64,000 bases of DNA, taken from contig NZ_JBDLLU010000003.1 of NCBI RefSeq assembly GCF_039749495.1, positions 62,001 through 126,000 on the forward strand, written 5' to 3'. This stretch comes from Dehalogenimonas sp. THU2 (GTDB taxonomy: Bacteria; Chloroflexota; Dehalococcoidia; Dehalococcoidales; Dehalococcoidaceae). Of the stretch, positions 1 through 11,367 are shown one piece after another. The translations under genes were made by a program, and so were the position numbers. Position 1 is the stretch's first letter. Each line of letters opens with the position of its first letter. The notes under the pieces are model-generated. The model was not told where the DNA came from, ran no database searches, and saw only the letters and a program-made list of their open reading frames with translations.

Positions 1-3289
<3,289 letters not shown>

Positions 3290-3309
3290 AAGAAGACTTA
3301 CCGAATCTA

Positions 3310-3347
3310 AAAGGGGGAGGGAGCGAAAGCGCCTTCCCCCTTTGTTT
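3310..3347 (+). terminator. Rho-independent terminator after rpoC
   Basis: A G-rich arm (3310-3321) pairs with a C/T-rich arm (3332-3343), with an inner GCGAAAGC-type tip. A short T-containing tract follows. It sits 20 bases after the rpoC stop codon. Confidence 0.85.
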
Positions 3348-3436
3348 AAATCCGCCTCGTATCACACTTCCCGCCTCACATTGGTAGTATTTGAAAATTA
3401 GATTATGGGTATTATTCCCCCCCATCGAAAATTATC

Positions 3437-3465
3437 TTGTCCGAACAGCCCATGGGCGTTATAAT
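3437..3465 (+). promoter_or_regulatory. Sigma-70-type promoter for the 3497 gene
   Basis: A -35 box TTGTCC (3437-3442) and a -10 box TATAAT (3460-3465) are separated by 17 bases. The next start codon is at 3497, preceded by GGAGGT at 3483-3488. Confidence 0.7.
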
Positions 3466-3496
3466 TGACCCCAATACCGGATGGAGGTAAAAAGCG

Positions 3497-3772
3497 GTGT
3501 GTTGTCCTCTCATCATCCTGATGCTCCTCGGTCCCCGGGCTGCCATTCTCGTCTGGTGGCTGGTTGATCAGGCGCGTTGGCAAAGCGCTTTTGATACTTT
3601 CCTCATCCCAATTGTTGGTTTTCTGCTTTTGCCCTGGACCACCCTGGCCTATGTCCTGGTTTTCCCCGGCGGCGTCGAGGGTCTCGATTTTGTTTGGCTG
3701 ATCCTGGCGGTCCTGGTGGACCTTGGCGGCTATGGCGGCGGCTACCGGAACCGGGACAGAGTACGCCGGTAA
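3497..3772 (+). CDS. Small membrane protein of unknown function (91 aa)
   Basis: I do not recognise a characterised family. Two or three hydrophobic segments are visible: residues about 4-22, 34-55 and 64-76, the last followed by a Gly-rich turn. The tail is short, basic and Arg-rich (RNRDRVRR). The GTG start is supported by GGAGGT eight bases upstream and by a consensus promoter. It is a monocistronic gene or the first gene before the YtxH-domain protein 60 bases downstream. It is probably an inner-membrane protein. Confidence 0.7.
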   Translation: MCCPLIILMLLGPRAAILVWWLVDQARWQSAFDTFLIPIVGFLLLPWTTLAYVLVFPGGVEGLDFVWLILAVLVDLGGYGGGYRNRDRVRR

Positions 3773-3832
3773 TCTCGTTTAAACTGAACGATACGGGTCG
3801 ATAAATTAACGGTCTGACGGAAGGGGCATAAC

Positions 3833-4114
3833 ATGAGCGATAAAGGTAACGTCGGCGGCGGATTAGGCGCAGGATTTCTGGTCGGTTCGGCTTTAGGCAT
3901 CGCGCTGGCGCTGCTCTTCGCCCCATACCGCGGCAAGAGAACCCGCCAACTGGTAATGGACAAAGTCTCGCACGTCTGGGATCAGGGTGTTGAAGCTTTC
4001 GAGGAAACCCGCGAGGAGATAGACGAGATGGCGGAGAAGGCCAGCAAACGCGTCGGTGAGGTGATGAAAAGAGCGGTCAAGGAAGGGTATTCCGAGAATA
4101 ACCTCGGCGTCTAG
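3833..4114 (+). CDS. YtxH-domain protein (93 aa)
   Basis: The N-terminus is glycine-rich with one hydrophobic segment (residues 8-28, ending ALLFAPYRGKRTRQ), followed by a long charged helix with heptad-like Glu/Lys content. This arrangement is typical of the YtxH/gas-vesicle-like family: a membrane-anchored coiled coil of unknown general function, sometimes stress-related. GGAAGGGG lies about six bases before the ATG. It ends 48 bases before rlmN and may be co-transcribed with the preceding small membrane protein. Confidence 0.75.
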   Translation: MSDKGNVGGGLGAGFLVGSALGIALALLFAPYRGKRTRQLVMDKVSHVWDQGVEAFEETREEIDEMAEKASKRVGEVMKRAVKEGYSENNLGV

Positions 4115-4162
4115 CCTTTTCCGGATGGTTTCTTCGCATCAATTTTTCTCGATACATCCGCC

Positions 4163-5263
4163 ATGTCATCGATAAATCTCCCCGTCCGCCTCCTGGACCT
4201 GTCGCCCACAGAATTGACCGATTTCGTCGAAGCCCTTGGCGTACCGAAGTCCGCCGTCGGTCTGCTTGGCAGATACCTCTATCGTGAGGCTGCCTGCTCT
4301 TTTGAAGAGATGACCGAACTGCCACCTGCTCTCAGGAGCAAACTCTCGGAACAGACCGTTTTGGGTGCTCTCGAACCCATCGATGAGATTATCTCCGCCG
4401 ATGGTCAAACCCGCAAGGTCCTTTTCCGCCTGGAAGACGGCAAGACCATAGAATCCACCCTGATGTTTTTCCGCAATCCCGGCACCGGCCGTGCGCGGCG
4501 CACCGTCTGTGTCTCCACCCAGGTCGGTTGTGCCCTCGGCTGTCCGTATTGCGCTACCGGACGGCAGGGTTTCGAGCGCAACCTTTCTCCGGGTGAGATC
4601 GTCGGGCAGGTGATATACTTCGCGCAGCGTTTCGGCGCTGATGATCCCGAGAGAGAAACCGGCAAATCCCGCAATTGGGTAACCCACGTCGTCTTCATGG
4701 GTATGGGCGAACCGCTGACCAATTACGATAACGTGGTGAAAGCCGTCGCCATCCTCAACTGGCAGCAGGGCATGGGGCTGGGCTTCCACCAGGTGACGGT
4801 TTCGACGGCAGGCTTGGCACCTCAGATAATCCGGCTTGCCGGAGAAGGTTTGCAGTTCCAGCTTGCCGTCTCCCTCCACGCTGCCACCGATAAACTCCGC
4901 GACCGCCTGGTGCCAGTCAACCGGAAATACCCCTTGTCCGTGCTGATCCCGGCCTGCCGGGAATACGCCGCCACGACCGGCCGGAAGGTTTTCATCGAAT
5001 ACGCCCTGTTCGACGGCGTGAACGATTCTTTAGATCAGGTCGATGAACTTCTGCACCTGCTGGAAGGATTGGACTGCTCCATCAATCTAATCGTCGGCAA
5101 TCCAACCTGCGCAGAGAGTTTCCAACCGTCGTCGAGGGAAACGGCGCTGGCTTTTCAGAAACGGTTGATAACCGGAGGTATTAGGACCATGCTGCGGGTG
5201 TCGCGGGGGGCGGATATCGAGGCGGGGTGCGGGCAGCTCAGGAGCCGGTGGCTGAACGCCTGA
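4163..5263 (+). CDS. rlmN: 23S rRNA (adenine2503-C2)/tRNA (adenine37-C2)-methyltransferase
   Basis: This radical SAM enzyme methylates C2 of A2503 in 23S rRNA and A37 in some tRNAs. The CX3CX2C cluster motif (CALGCPYC) begins near residue 123. The SAM-binding GMGEP segment is near residue 177. The C-terminal GADIEAGCGQL carries the cysteine that is transiently methylated in RlmN. At 366 aa it has normal family length. The Shine-Dalgarno site before the ATG is weak. The 3' end overlaps the convergent DUF1801 gene by 26 bases. Confidence 0.95.
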   Translation: MSSINLPVRLLDLSPTELTDFVEALGVPKSAVGLLGRYLYREAACSFEEMTELPPALRSKLSEQTVLGALEPIDEIISADGQTRKVLFRLEDGKTIESTLMFFRNPGTGRARRTVCVSTQVGCALGCPYCATGRQGFERNLSPGEIVGQVIYFAQRFGADDPERETGKSRNWVTHVVFMGMGEPLTNYDNVVKAVAILNWQQGMGLGFHQVTVSTAGLAPQIIRLAGEGLQFQLAVSLHAATDKLRDRLVPVNRKYPLSVLIPACREYAATTGRKVFIEYALFDGVNDSLDQVDELLHLLEGLDCSINLIVGNPTCAESFQPSSRETALAFQKRLITGGIRTMLRVSRGADIEAGCGQLRSRWLNA

Positions 5264-5693
5264 TGTTTTTAACCTTTGTCACAAAGTCCTCAACGCTGTA
5301 GGCGGCGATTGCCTCTCCGATCAAGGGCAACGGAAGATCATCGAGTTTCTTGAATCGTACGCATGATTTACCCATATCGTATCTTTTTCCCGTTGCCTTG
5401 TATTGCGCTTCAAATTCGCGTTGTGACTGTTCATCCAGGTATACAGAGTTGAGATAGACTGCCATATGGTTTTTCTGAGAACTGAGACCGGCGTACATAA
5501 GCGGTTTTTTGTTATAGGTGTTAGGATAAATCGTCAGCGGAACCTGGTAGGTAATCATTCCCCAGTTCATCACTTCTTCAAAGCCCTCTGGGAGATTCTT
5601 CAGGATTACATCGCGGACCTTCTCGATAGCCGCCCTGCATTCTTCCGGCAGTTCTGAAAGGTAATCTTCGACGCTATTGGCTTCGGATCTCAC
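5238..5693 (-). CDS. DUF1801 (YdhG-like) domain protein
   Basis: The protein has the DUF1801 pattern: an N-terminal helix (EDYLSELPEECRAAIEKVRDVI), the NWGMITYQVP strand, the PLMYAGLSSQKNHMAVYLN core and a C-terminal CVRFKKLDDLPL segment. The family is small, cytosolic and of unknown biochemical role. I place the start at the GTG at 5693, because GGAGGT (complement of 5698-5703) lies four bases upstream. An upstream TTG at 5729 is also in frame but has no ribosome-binding site. It converges on and overlaps rlmN, so the two could interfere by antisense pairing. Confidence 0.8.
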   Translation of the reverse strand: MRSEANSVEDYLSELPEECRAAIEKVRDVILKNLPEGFEEVMNWGMITYQVPLTIYPNTYNKKPLMYAGLSSQKNHMAVYLNSVYLDEQSQREFEAQYKATGKRYDMGKSCVRFKKLDDLPLPLIGEAIAAYSVEDFVTKVKNIRRSATGS

Positions 5694-5830
5694 TTGAACC
5701 TCCGTGGAAATTTGATCGAAAAGAGACAAACCTTGTCAATCGAGCAAGTTCGTTAATTATACGGCAATCGACAATTCGGTCCAATTTATTGACGTCGGAA
5801 ACTGCAATCCCCCCCAGCCCCGCCCCATTA

Positions 5831-5839
5831 TGCTATAAT
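5831..5839 (+). promoter_or_regulatory. Extended -10 promoter (TGCTATAAT), probably leaderless, for ruvB
   Basis: TGCTATAAT ends ten bases before the ruvB ATG. No good -35 box or Shine-Dalgarno site is present. A start site about seven bases downstream would leave only a few untranslated bases. Confidence 0.65.
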
Positions 5840-5849
5840 TCCCTCAACC

Positions 5850-6890
5850 ATGACCGAGCGCATCATATCAAGCAAACCGGAATCTGATGACTCCAAGCTG
5901 GACGTCAACCTCCGCCCCAGGTCCCTCGACGATTTCATCGGCCAGGAAAAGCTGAAAGACAATCTTGGGGTGACCATGCTGGCCGCCAGCGCCCGCAAGG
6001 AGGCGCTGGACCATGTGCTTCTCTACGGTCCGCCCGGCCTGGGGAAGACTACACTGGCCTATATCATCGCCCACGGCATGGGAGTCAACATCCGTATTAC
6101 CGCCGGCCCGGCCATCGAGCGCGCCGGAGACCTGGCGGCTATCCTCACCGGATTACAGCCCCACGACGTGCTCTTCATCGATGAGATCCACCGCCTCGGC
6201 CGCACCGTGGAGGAGATCCTCTACCCGGCCATGGAAGATTTTGCCCTGGATATCGTCATCGGCAAAGGCCCCGGCGCCAAGAGCCTGCGACTGAAGCTGC
6301 CGCCCTTCACCCTCATCGGCGCGACGACCCGCTACGCCATGCTATCTTCGCCGCTACGCGACCGCTTCGGCGCTGTTTACCGGCTGGACTACTATACCGA
6401 CGGGGACATCGAGAACATCCTACGCCGTTCCGCGGCCATTCTTGGCGTCCAAGCCGACGCCGCCGGGCTCCGGGAGATCGCCTGCCGCGCCCGGGGTACC
6501 CCGCGCGTGGCCAACCGGTTGCTCAAACGAGTGCGGGACTACGCCCAGGTCAGGGGCACAGGAATTATAGACTGTGACATCGCACTTACCGCTTTGGGTC
6601 GCCTGGAAGTGGACGCCGTCGGCCTCGACAATATCGACCACCTGCTTTTGAAGGCTATCATCGAGAAGTTCTCTGGCGGCCCGGTCGGCCTGGAAACCCT
6701 CGCCGCCGCCATCTCCGAGGACTCGGACACCATCATGGACATCTACGAGCCCTACCTGATGCAGCTCGGTTACCTGGAACGCACCCCCCGCGGCCGCGTC
6801 GCCACCCGCCGGGCCTATGAACACCTCGGCTTGAAAGTCCCCCGCTCCCGCCTGACCGAGGACGACGCGCCCCAAGCCTCCCTGCTCTAG
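5850..6890 (+). CDS. ruvB: Holliday junction DNA helicase RuvB
   Basis: RuvB is the hexameric AAA+ motor that drives branch migration of Holliday junctions with RuvA. Visible features are Walker [10 protein letters not shown] (residues 60-68), Walker [11 protein letters not shown] (about 107-116), the sensor GATTR (about 157), and the C-terminal winged helix ([17 protein letters not shown]). At 346 aa it has normal length. Unlike many bacteria, ruvA is not adjacent: it lies about 51 kb away at 57212. There is no clear ribosome-binding site, which agrees with the near-leaderless promoter. Confidence 0.97.
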   Translation: MTERIISSKPESDDSKLDVNLRPRSLDDFIGQEKLKDNLGVTMLAASARKEALDHVLLYGPPGLGKTTLAYIIAHGMGVNIRITAGPAIERAGDLAAILTGLQPHDVLFIDEIHRLGRTVEEILYPAMEDFALDIVIGKGPGAKSLRLKLPPFTLIGATTRYAMLSSPLRDRFGAVYRLDYYTDGDIENILRRSAAILGVQADAAGLREIACRARGTPRVANRLLKRVRDYAQVRGTGIIDCDIALTALGRLEVDAVGLDNIDHLLLKAIIEKFSGGPVGLETLAAAISEDSDTIMDIYEPYLMQLGYLERTPRGRVATRRAYEHLGLKVPRSRLTEDDAPQASLL

Positions 6891-6933
6891 GATAGCGAGT
6901 TGATAAAACCGTGGGGTGCGGAACTGAAAACTG

Positions 6934-7491
6934 ATGACCAACCGTCTCCTCATTCACTGCTGCTGCGTCCACTGTTCCGCCTATACTCTCCAATACTGGC
7001 GGGACCAGGGCCACGACGTCACCGCCTACTGGTACAACCCCAACATCCACCCCTTCACGGAGCACGAGCGGCGACGGGAGGCCCTGGAGGCGTTCGCGGA
7101 GGGGGAGGGTATCCCCTTTATCGTCGCGCCGGCGTACGATCTTGAGAAGTATTTCCGAGCTGTCGCCGGACATGAGGCCGAACGCTGCCCGGATTGCTAC
7201 CGATTGCGGCTCGACGCGACGGCCGTCTGGGCTGCCGCCAACGGCTTCGACGCCTTCACATCCAGCCTGCTCATCAGCCCGATGCAGAAACACGACCGGA
7301 TCGTCGAGGCTGCCCGGGCCGCCGGGGAATCGTCGGGCGTCCGGTTCGAGTACGCCGACCTGCGCAAGCGCTACTCGGACTCCCGCCGTATCACCAAGCC
7401 CCTGGAGCTCTATCGCCAGCAGTACTGCGGCTGCCTTTTCAGCGAATACGAGCGCTTCGGCGTTCCAGAACGCGGGGAAAGCCGGAGCTGA
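6934..7491 (+). CDS. queH: Epoxyqueuosine reductase QueH
   Basis: QueH (formerly DUF208) performs the last step of queuosine tRNA modification, reducing epoxyqueuosine, and replaces the unrelated QueG. The family's cysteine pattern is visible: HCCCVHC at residues 8-14, CPDCYRLRL in the middle and YCGC near the C-terminus. These bind a [4Fe-4S] cluster and a second metal. At 185 aa it is typical. It follows ruvB by 43 bases and is probably co-transcribed. The ribosome-binding site is weak. Confidence 0.93.
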   Translation: MTNRLLIHCCCVHCSAYTLQYWRDQGHDVTAYWYNPNIHPFTEHERRREALEAFAEGEGIPFIVAPAYDLEKYFRAVAGHEAERCPDCYRLRLDATAVWAAANGFDAFTSSLLISPMQKHDRIVEAARAAGESSGVRFEYADLRKRYSDSRRITKPLELYRQQYCGCLFSEYERFGVPERGESRS

Positions 7492-7521
7492 AGAAAAGGT
7501 ATTCCCCGTGCGGCGTTCCTG

Positions 7522-7530
7522 TGTTACAAT
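7522..7530 (+). promoter_or_regulatory. Extended -10 promoter (TGTTACAAT) before rimI-like gene
   Basis: TGTTACAAT ends 19 bases before the ATG at 7550, with GAGGG between. No convincing -35 box is present. Confidence 0.5.
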
Positions 7531-7549
7531 GGCGAACACGAGGGTGATT

Positions 7550-8149
7550 ATGCCTTACACGGTGCGGCCGATGTGCCGCGAAGATATCGTCCAGGTAACG
7601 GCCATCGACCGGGAAGCATTTCCCACCATGTGGCCGCCGATGAACTACCAGCGGGAGCTGGAGAACCGGCTGGCGTACTACATCGTGGTCGTCGAGAATC
7701 CGACCCCATCCCCGGACGAATCGCCCGAACCCGAAAGCGTCGGGTTGGCGCGGCGGGTCAGGGATTGGCTGGCGCCGGGTCACGACAATCACCACGATAA
7801 GATAATCGGCTTCGCCGGTTTCTGGATCATGGCCGGGGAATCCCACATCATCAGCCTGGCGGTGAAACGGGAATGCCGCTGCCGGGGGTTGGGGCAGTTG
7901 CTGTTGCTGGCACTTATAGAGGAAGCGGTCAAACGGGAGTCGGAAACGGTCACCCTGGAAGTCCGCGTTTCCAATTACGAAGCCCAGCGGATGTACCTCA
8001 AGCACGGCTTCATCGGCAAAGGGGTGCGGCGGGCTTATTACACCGACAATCGCGAGGATGCCCTCATCATGACCCTCGACGATGCCGCCTCGCCGGAATG
8101 CTGTTCAAGGGTCATCGAGGCACGGAAGGCGCTCTCACTGGAAAGCTAA
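7550..8149 (+). CDS. rimI: RimI-like GNAT N-acetyltransferase
   Basis: A GNAT-fold acetyl-CoA transferase. The N-terminus MPYTVRPMCREDIVQVTAID and the acetyl-CoA-binding loop (ECRCRGLGQLLLLALIEEA) match the RimI family, which acetylates the N-terminus of ribosomal protein S18. VRVSNYEAQRMYLKHGF is the typical C-terminal GNAT motif. An insert of about 40 residues between the first two strands (PTPSPDESPEPE...) makes it longer (199 aa) than canonical RimI. The frame is open upstream over queH, but ATG 7550 has GAGGGTG in front and its own -10 box. It overlaps the convergent tautomerase gene by four bases. Confidence 0.85.
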   Translation: MPYTVRPMCREDIVQVTAIDREAFPTMWPPMNYQRELENRLAYYIVVVENPTPSPDESPEPESVGLARRVRDWLAPGHDNHHDKIIGFAGFWIMAGESHIISLAVKRECRCRGLGQLLLLALIEEAVKRESETVTLEVRVSNYEAQRMYLKHGFIGKGVRRAYYTDNREDALIMTLDDAASPECCSRVIEARKALSLES

Positions 8150-8343
8150 AGAGGCCGGACGCGGGTTTCGGCGGCCAGTTTGCCGCCGGAAGCCCAGTTA
8201 TGCTTGGGCACGTCCCGGAAGATGATGGTCACCTTCTCCGGCGCGGTGCCTATCTTCTCGAATTCGGCGGTGATGCCCTCGGTGAGTTGTTTCTTCTGGG
8301 CGATGGTGCGCCCTTCCTGCATTTCCACGATAACTACCGGCAT
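8146..8343 (-). CDS. 4-oxalocrotonate tautomerase family protein (65 aa)
   Basis: After removal of Met the protein begins PVVIVEMQEGRTIAQKKQL. Pro-1 is the catalytic base of the tautomerase superfamily. The length is typical for this hexameric family. The native substrate cannot be told from sequence. The ATG at 8343 has AGGAG about nine bases upstream. It is the last gene of a leftward series (zinc ribbon, hypothetical, tautomerase), with only two bases between it and the upstream gene. Confidence 0.88.
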   Translation of the reverse strand: MPVVIVEMQEGRTIAQKKQLTEGITAEFEKIGTAPEKVTIIFRDVPKHNWASGGKLAAETRVRPL

Positions 8344-8345
8344 GG

Positions 8346-8678
8346 TTAAGTCTCCTCGATGACCTTTTTCAGGATTATGGGACAGGTCCGCCAGTCCCCG
8401 TGGACGTCCGGCGCGGCGATGATGAGTCCCCAGAGATCGTCTGTTCCTGAGCGGGCCACGTGCCACCAGTGGGTGAAGCGGGGCGGGATGCCGCGGGTGC
8501 GGAAGACGGCTTCTTCTACCCCAATGGTCTGCACCATGAGTCCAGGCCATTCGGCGAAGCCGCCCTCTGGCTGGGAGAGGCTTAAGTTGATCTCGCGATT
8601 AAGCCAATCGATCTCCAGCGTGATCATACTGGTATGATCGGCGCCGGGCAGGTGGGCTTCACCGCGGAAATTTTCCAT
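8346..8678 (-). CDS. Hypothetical protein (about 110 aa)
   Basis: I do not recognise a family. The sequence contains a strand-rich segment (ITLEIDWLNREINLSLSQPEGGFAEWPGLM split over two strands) and Trp-rich turns (THWWHVARSGTDDLWG). It appears soluble, with no signal peptide. I chose ATG 8678 because translation further upstream would overlap the preceding zinc-ribbon gene. The ribosome-binding site is weak, so translational coupling to that gene 16 bases upstream is likely. Confidence 0.6.
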   Translation of the reverse strand: MENFRGEAHLPGADHTSMITLEIDWLNREINLSLSQPEGGFAEWPGLMVQTIGVEEAVFRTRGIPPRFTHWWHVARSGTDDLWGLIIAAPDVHGDWRTCPIILKKVIEET

Positions 8679-8694
8679 GGCCGTCGCCGGTGAT

Positions 8695-8916
8695 CTAGCG
8701 GCCGCCGCGGGCGCGGCGCCGGATCTCATTCTCCTGCTCGAACCGGGTGAACTCTTCCTCGGTCATCAGTTCACAGCTTTCGAGCTGGTTCTTCTCCAGG
8801 TGGATCTTCATGGCGGCGCGGCATTTCCAGCACCGGTACGGACCGATGTAGCGGTCGTCGCTGATGGAGAAACCGCCGGCGGTGTTGCATTTGGGACAGG
8901 TGATATTGACCAGCAT
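8695..8916 (-). CDS. Small zinc-ribbon protein (73 aa)
   Basis: Two knuckles, CPKC (residues 7-10) and CWKC (about 33-36), form a treble-clef/zinc-ribbon fold. A charged helical tail follows (MTEEEFTRFEQENEIRRRARGG). The ATG at 8916 is preceded by AAGGAG. The longer open frame upstream is low-complexity and lacks a ribosome-binding site. Function is unknown; such proteins often act as nucleic-acid or protein adaptors. It heads the leftward zinc ribbon-hypothetical-tautomerase series. Confidence 0.7.
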   Translation of the reverse strand: MLVNITCPKCNTAGGFSISDDRYIGPYRCWKCRAAMKIHLEKNQLESCELMTEEEFTRFEQENEIRRRARGGR

Positions 8917-8990
8917 AGCAAAAGTACTCCTTTGCCCGATGGTAGGTTGGTTACCATATAATGTTACCAGTTTAGGCTGCCCCGGACAAA

Positions 8991-9647
8991 TTAAAGTTCT
9001 TTCTTGAGCAGCAGACAGATGTTGCGCGAGAACCACTTGAACGGCCGGCGGTAGCGGGCTTCGGGACGGGAGGAGAGGATAGTGAACCCGGCCGTCCGGG
9101 CCAGTTTCTCGATCTCGCCGTAAGTGAAAAGGTGATAGAAACGGCGGATGATCTCGCCGCCCTGTTTCCACGGGATGAGGGTGTCGCGGCGTTTAAACCA
9201 GAAGCGGGGCTGGGTGGCGTTCCAGACGGTGATGAAGGCCTCACCGCCAGGTTTGAGGACACGTTTGATCTCGGCGAGCGCTTTGAGCTGGTCATCTCTG
9301 CCTTTGATATGATGCAGGCTGGCCACGGCGATGGCGTAATCGAAAAAGCCATCCGGAAAGGGCAGGGCGCGCATATCGGCTTGGATAAGTTTGGCCTCGA
9401 AGCGGTGTTTCCGGGCGTATTTATCGGCATACTTGAGCATTTCGGATGAGATGTCGATGCCGTATAGTTCGTAACCGTCCGTGAACGGCAGGAAATCAGC
9501 GCCGTGACCGCAGCCGGCGTTTAGCAACCGGCCGCCACCCCAGCGCCCAGCCATCTCTGTGAGCTCGGTTTTGAAGATGGTATGGTGCCGGAATCCGTAC
9601 CACCCGGCGGCGATGCGGTCAAAATCTGGCGGCGAAGTAATTGACAT
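8991..9647 (-). CDS. Class I SAM-dependent methyltransferase, Trm9/ALKBH8-like
   Basis: Motif I (LLNAGCGHGADF, residues about 41-52), the acidic ribose-binding YGIDIS, motif II DMRALPFPDGFFDYAIAVASLHH and post-motif LKALAEIKRVLKPGG are all present. The GCGHGADFL, ALPF and SLHHI wording resembles the Trm9/ALKBH8 tRNA wobble-uridine methyltransferase group more than generic methyltransferases; this is a by-eye assignment. At 218 aa it is a single domain. It is transcribed away from elp3, which lies 135 bases away on the other strand. Elp3 makes the cm5U substrate that Trm9 esterifies in eukaryotes, so the pairing is suggestive. Confidence 0.8.
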   Translation of the reverse strand: MSITSPPDFDRIAAGWYGFRHHTIFKTELTEMAGRWGGGRLLNAGCGHGADFLPFTDGYELYGIDISSEMLKYADKYARKHRFEAKLIQADMRALPFPDGFFDYAIAVASLHHIKGRDDQLKALAEIKRVLKPGGEAFITVWNATQPRFWFKRRDTLIPWKQGGEIIRRFYHLFTYGEIEKLARTAGFTILSSRPEARYRRPFKWFSRNICLLLKKEL

Positions 9648-9782
9648 AAAGGTTTTCCTGAATCAGACTTATAGGTTATACTATTAGTGCCCGAGTAAAT
9701 GAAATAGTTTTCGGATTTTCAACATTAGAATTTGTTTCGAATTTAGGATTTAGTGCTTCGTATTTTTCCAATTGGAGTATAG

Positions 9783-11159
9783 ATGAAAAAGCTTACCCGG
9801 ACAATCTCCGGTGTCACACCGGTGGCGGTGATGAGCCGCCCCGCCCCGTGCCCCGGTGAGTGCGTCTACTGCCCGGATTTCAACGATACACCCCGGAGCT
9901 ATACGCCGCATTCTCCGGCGGTGCTGCGGGCAGCCACCCGGGGTTATGACGCCGGGGAGCAGGTCAAGTTGCGCTTGCGCATTCTTAAGGACATGGGACA
10001 CCCGACGGATAAGATAGAACTCATCGTCATGGGCGGCACCTTCCTGTCCACGCCGCTGGATTACCAGAACGGCTTCATCAAGGCCTGTTTCGATGCGCTG
10101 AACGGGACGGAAAGTGAAACGCTTACTGATGCGCAGCGTACCAATGAAACTGCGGAGCACCGGGCGGTAGGGCTGTGCATCGAGACCAGACCGGATGTCT
10201 GTGATGATGATGATGTCGCCCGTATGGTCGGCTGGGGCGCGACCCGGGTGGAGATGGGAGTCCAGACCCTCGACGACGATATCTACCGCCTGGTCAAAAG
10301 AGGTCATGATGCTTCCGCTGTCGTTGCCGCTACCGCCCGGTTGCGGAATGCCGGGCTGAAGGTGCATTACCACTGGATGCCCGGCCTGCCGGGGGCGACG
10401 CCGGAGCGTGACCTCGAGTTGACCCGTCAGTTGTTCGATGATCCGGCTTACCGCCCGGATGGATTGAAGATATACCCGACGATGGTCGTTGAAGGCACAG
10501 TGCTGGAAGACTGGCACCGCACTGGGCGTTATACGCCTTACCCTGACGAGGTGATGACCGCTCTCATCGCTTCGATGAAGAAACTGGTTCCGCCGTACGT
10601 GCGCATCTCCCGGGTATTGCGTGATATCCCGGTCGAGTACATCACCGGTGGCCTTAAAAACTCGATGCGTGACGATGTGCGGGAGCGCCTGGAGCGGGAT
10701 GGGGCGGCTTGCCGCTGTATCCGCTGCCGGGAGTACGGGCACCGCATGCGGCAGAAAGCAGTGATCGGCTCACCGTCGTTACGGCGCCTGGATTACGAGA
10801 CCGCGGGCGGGCGGGAGATATTCCTGTCTTATGAAGATGAAAATGGTACGTTATTCGGCATGCTCCGCTTGAGGATACAGGATTTCTTGCCGCTGGAACT
10901 CACCTCAGCGGCCGGTCCGGCCGCGTTGATCCGCGAGCTGCACGTATATGGCCCGGAAATGGAACTGGGGGAGCGGGACGATAACAGCGCCCAGCACCGG
11001 GGTTTCGGTCGGGGACTGGTAGGGGAGGCTGAACGCATCGCGCGGGAGGAATACGGGGCTTCGATGATCGCCGTGCTGTCTGGGGTCGGGGCTCGGGCGT
11101 ATTACCGGGAACTGGGTTTTACGGCTGAATCCGGTTACATGGTAAAAAGTCTGGAATAA
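9783..11159 (+). CDS. elp3: Elp3: tRNA uridine-34 5-carboxymethyl-modifying radical SAM/acetyltransferase
   Basis: A radical SAM domain with CX3CX2C at C23, C27 and C30 (CPGECVYC) is followed by a C-terminal GNAT-type acetyl-CoA domain (about residues 360-458). Elp3 attaches a carboxymethyl group to C5 of wobble uridine using acetyl-CoA. The Dehalococcoides mccartyi homologue is a structurally studied bacterial Elp3, and this 458-aa protein has that compact form with a short N-terminus. VEMGVQTLDDDIY and LKVHYHWMPGLPG are conserved radical SAM barrel segments. TTGGAG lies five bases before the ATG. A Trm9-like methyltransferase is divergent. Confidence 0.93.
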   Translation: MKKLTRTISGVTPVAVMSRPAPCPGECVYCPDFNDTPRSYTPHSPAVLRAATRGYDAGEQVKLRLRILKDMGHPTDKIELIVMGGTFLSTPLDYQNGFIKACFDALNGTESETLTDAQRTNETAEHRAVGLCIETRPDVCDDDDVARMVGWGATRVEMGVQTLDDDIYRLVKRGHDASAVVAATARLRNAGLKVHYHWMPGLPGATPERDLELTRQLFDDPAYRPDGLKIYPTMVVEGTVLEDWHRTGRYTPYPDEVMTALIASMKKLVPPYVRISRVLRDIPVEYITGGLKNSMRDDVRERLERDGAACRCIRCREYGHRMRQKAVIGSPSLRRLDYETAGGREIFLSYEDENGTLFGMLRLRIQDFLPLELTSAAGPAALIRELHVYGPEMELGERDDNSAQHRGFGRGLVGEAERIAREEYGASMIAVLSGVGARAYYRELGFTAESGYMVKSLE

Positions 11160-11182
11160 TCACCTATAAACCGCATTATCAA

Positions 11183-11211
11183 TTGACAAAATACCCGTCT
11201 TGGGTTAATAT
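11183..11211 (+). promoter_or_regulatory. Distal promoter of the hdr-vhu operon
   Basis: TTGACA (11183-11188), a 17-base spacer and TAATAT (11206-11211) make a near-consensus promoter about 155 bases upstream of hdrC. A GTACT/AGTAC inverted repeat follows near 11223-11241 and could be an operator, which is inference. Confidence 0.7.
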
Positions 11212-11295
11212 ACTGACGTATGGTACTTAAGATATAGTACTGCCAATCCAAGTTGTTTGAGATACGGATTTACGTTCAATACCCCGGATTTTCGG

Positions 11296-11325
11296 TTGAC
11301 AAGGGTACTAGGTCTGAGCTACGAT
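11296..11325 (+). promoter_or_regulatory. Proximal promoter of the hdr-vhu operon
   Basis: TTGACA (11296-11301), an 18-base spacer and TACGAT (11320-11325) give a second candidate promoter about 40 bases before hdrC. Confidence 0.5.
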
Positions 11326-11367
11326 GGGTCGTTCTAGGCCTAAGACTGAACACTGAGGCGTGTAGTC

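Noticed and set aside
7142-7549. Upstream extension of the rimI-like gene through queH
   Set aside because: The extension is in a different frame over conserved queH sequence, and ATG 7550 has its own ribosome-binding site and -10 box.
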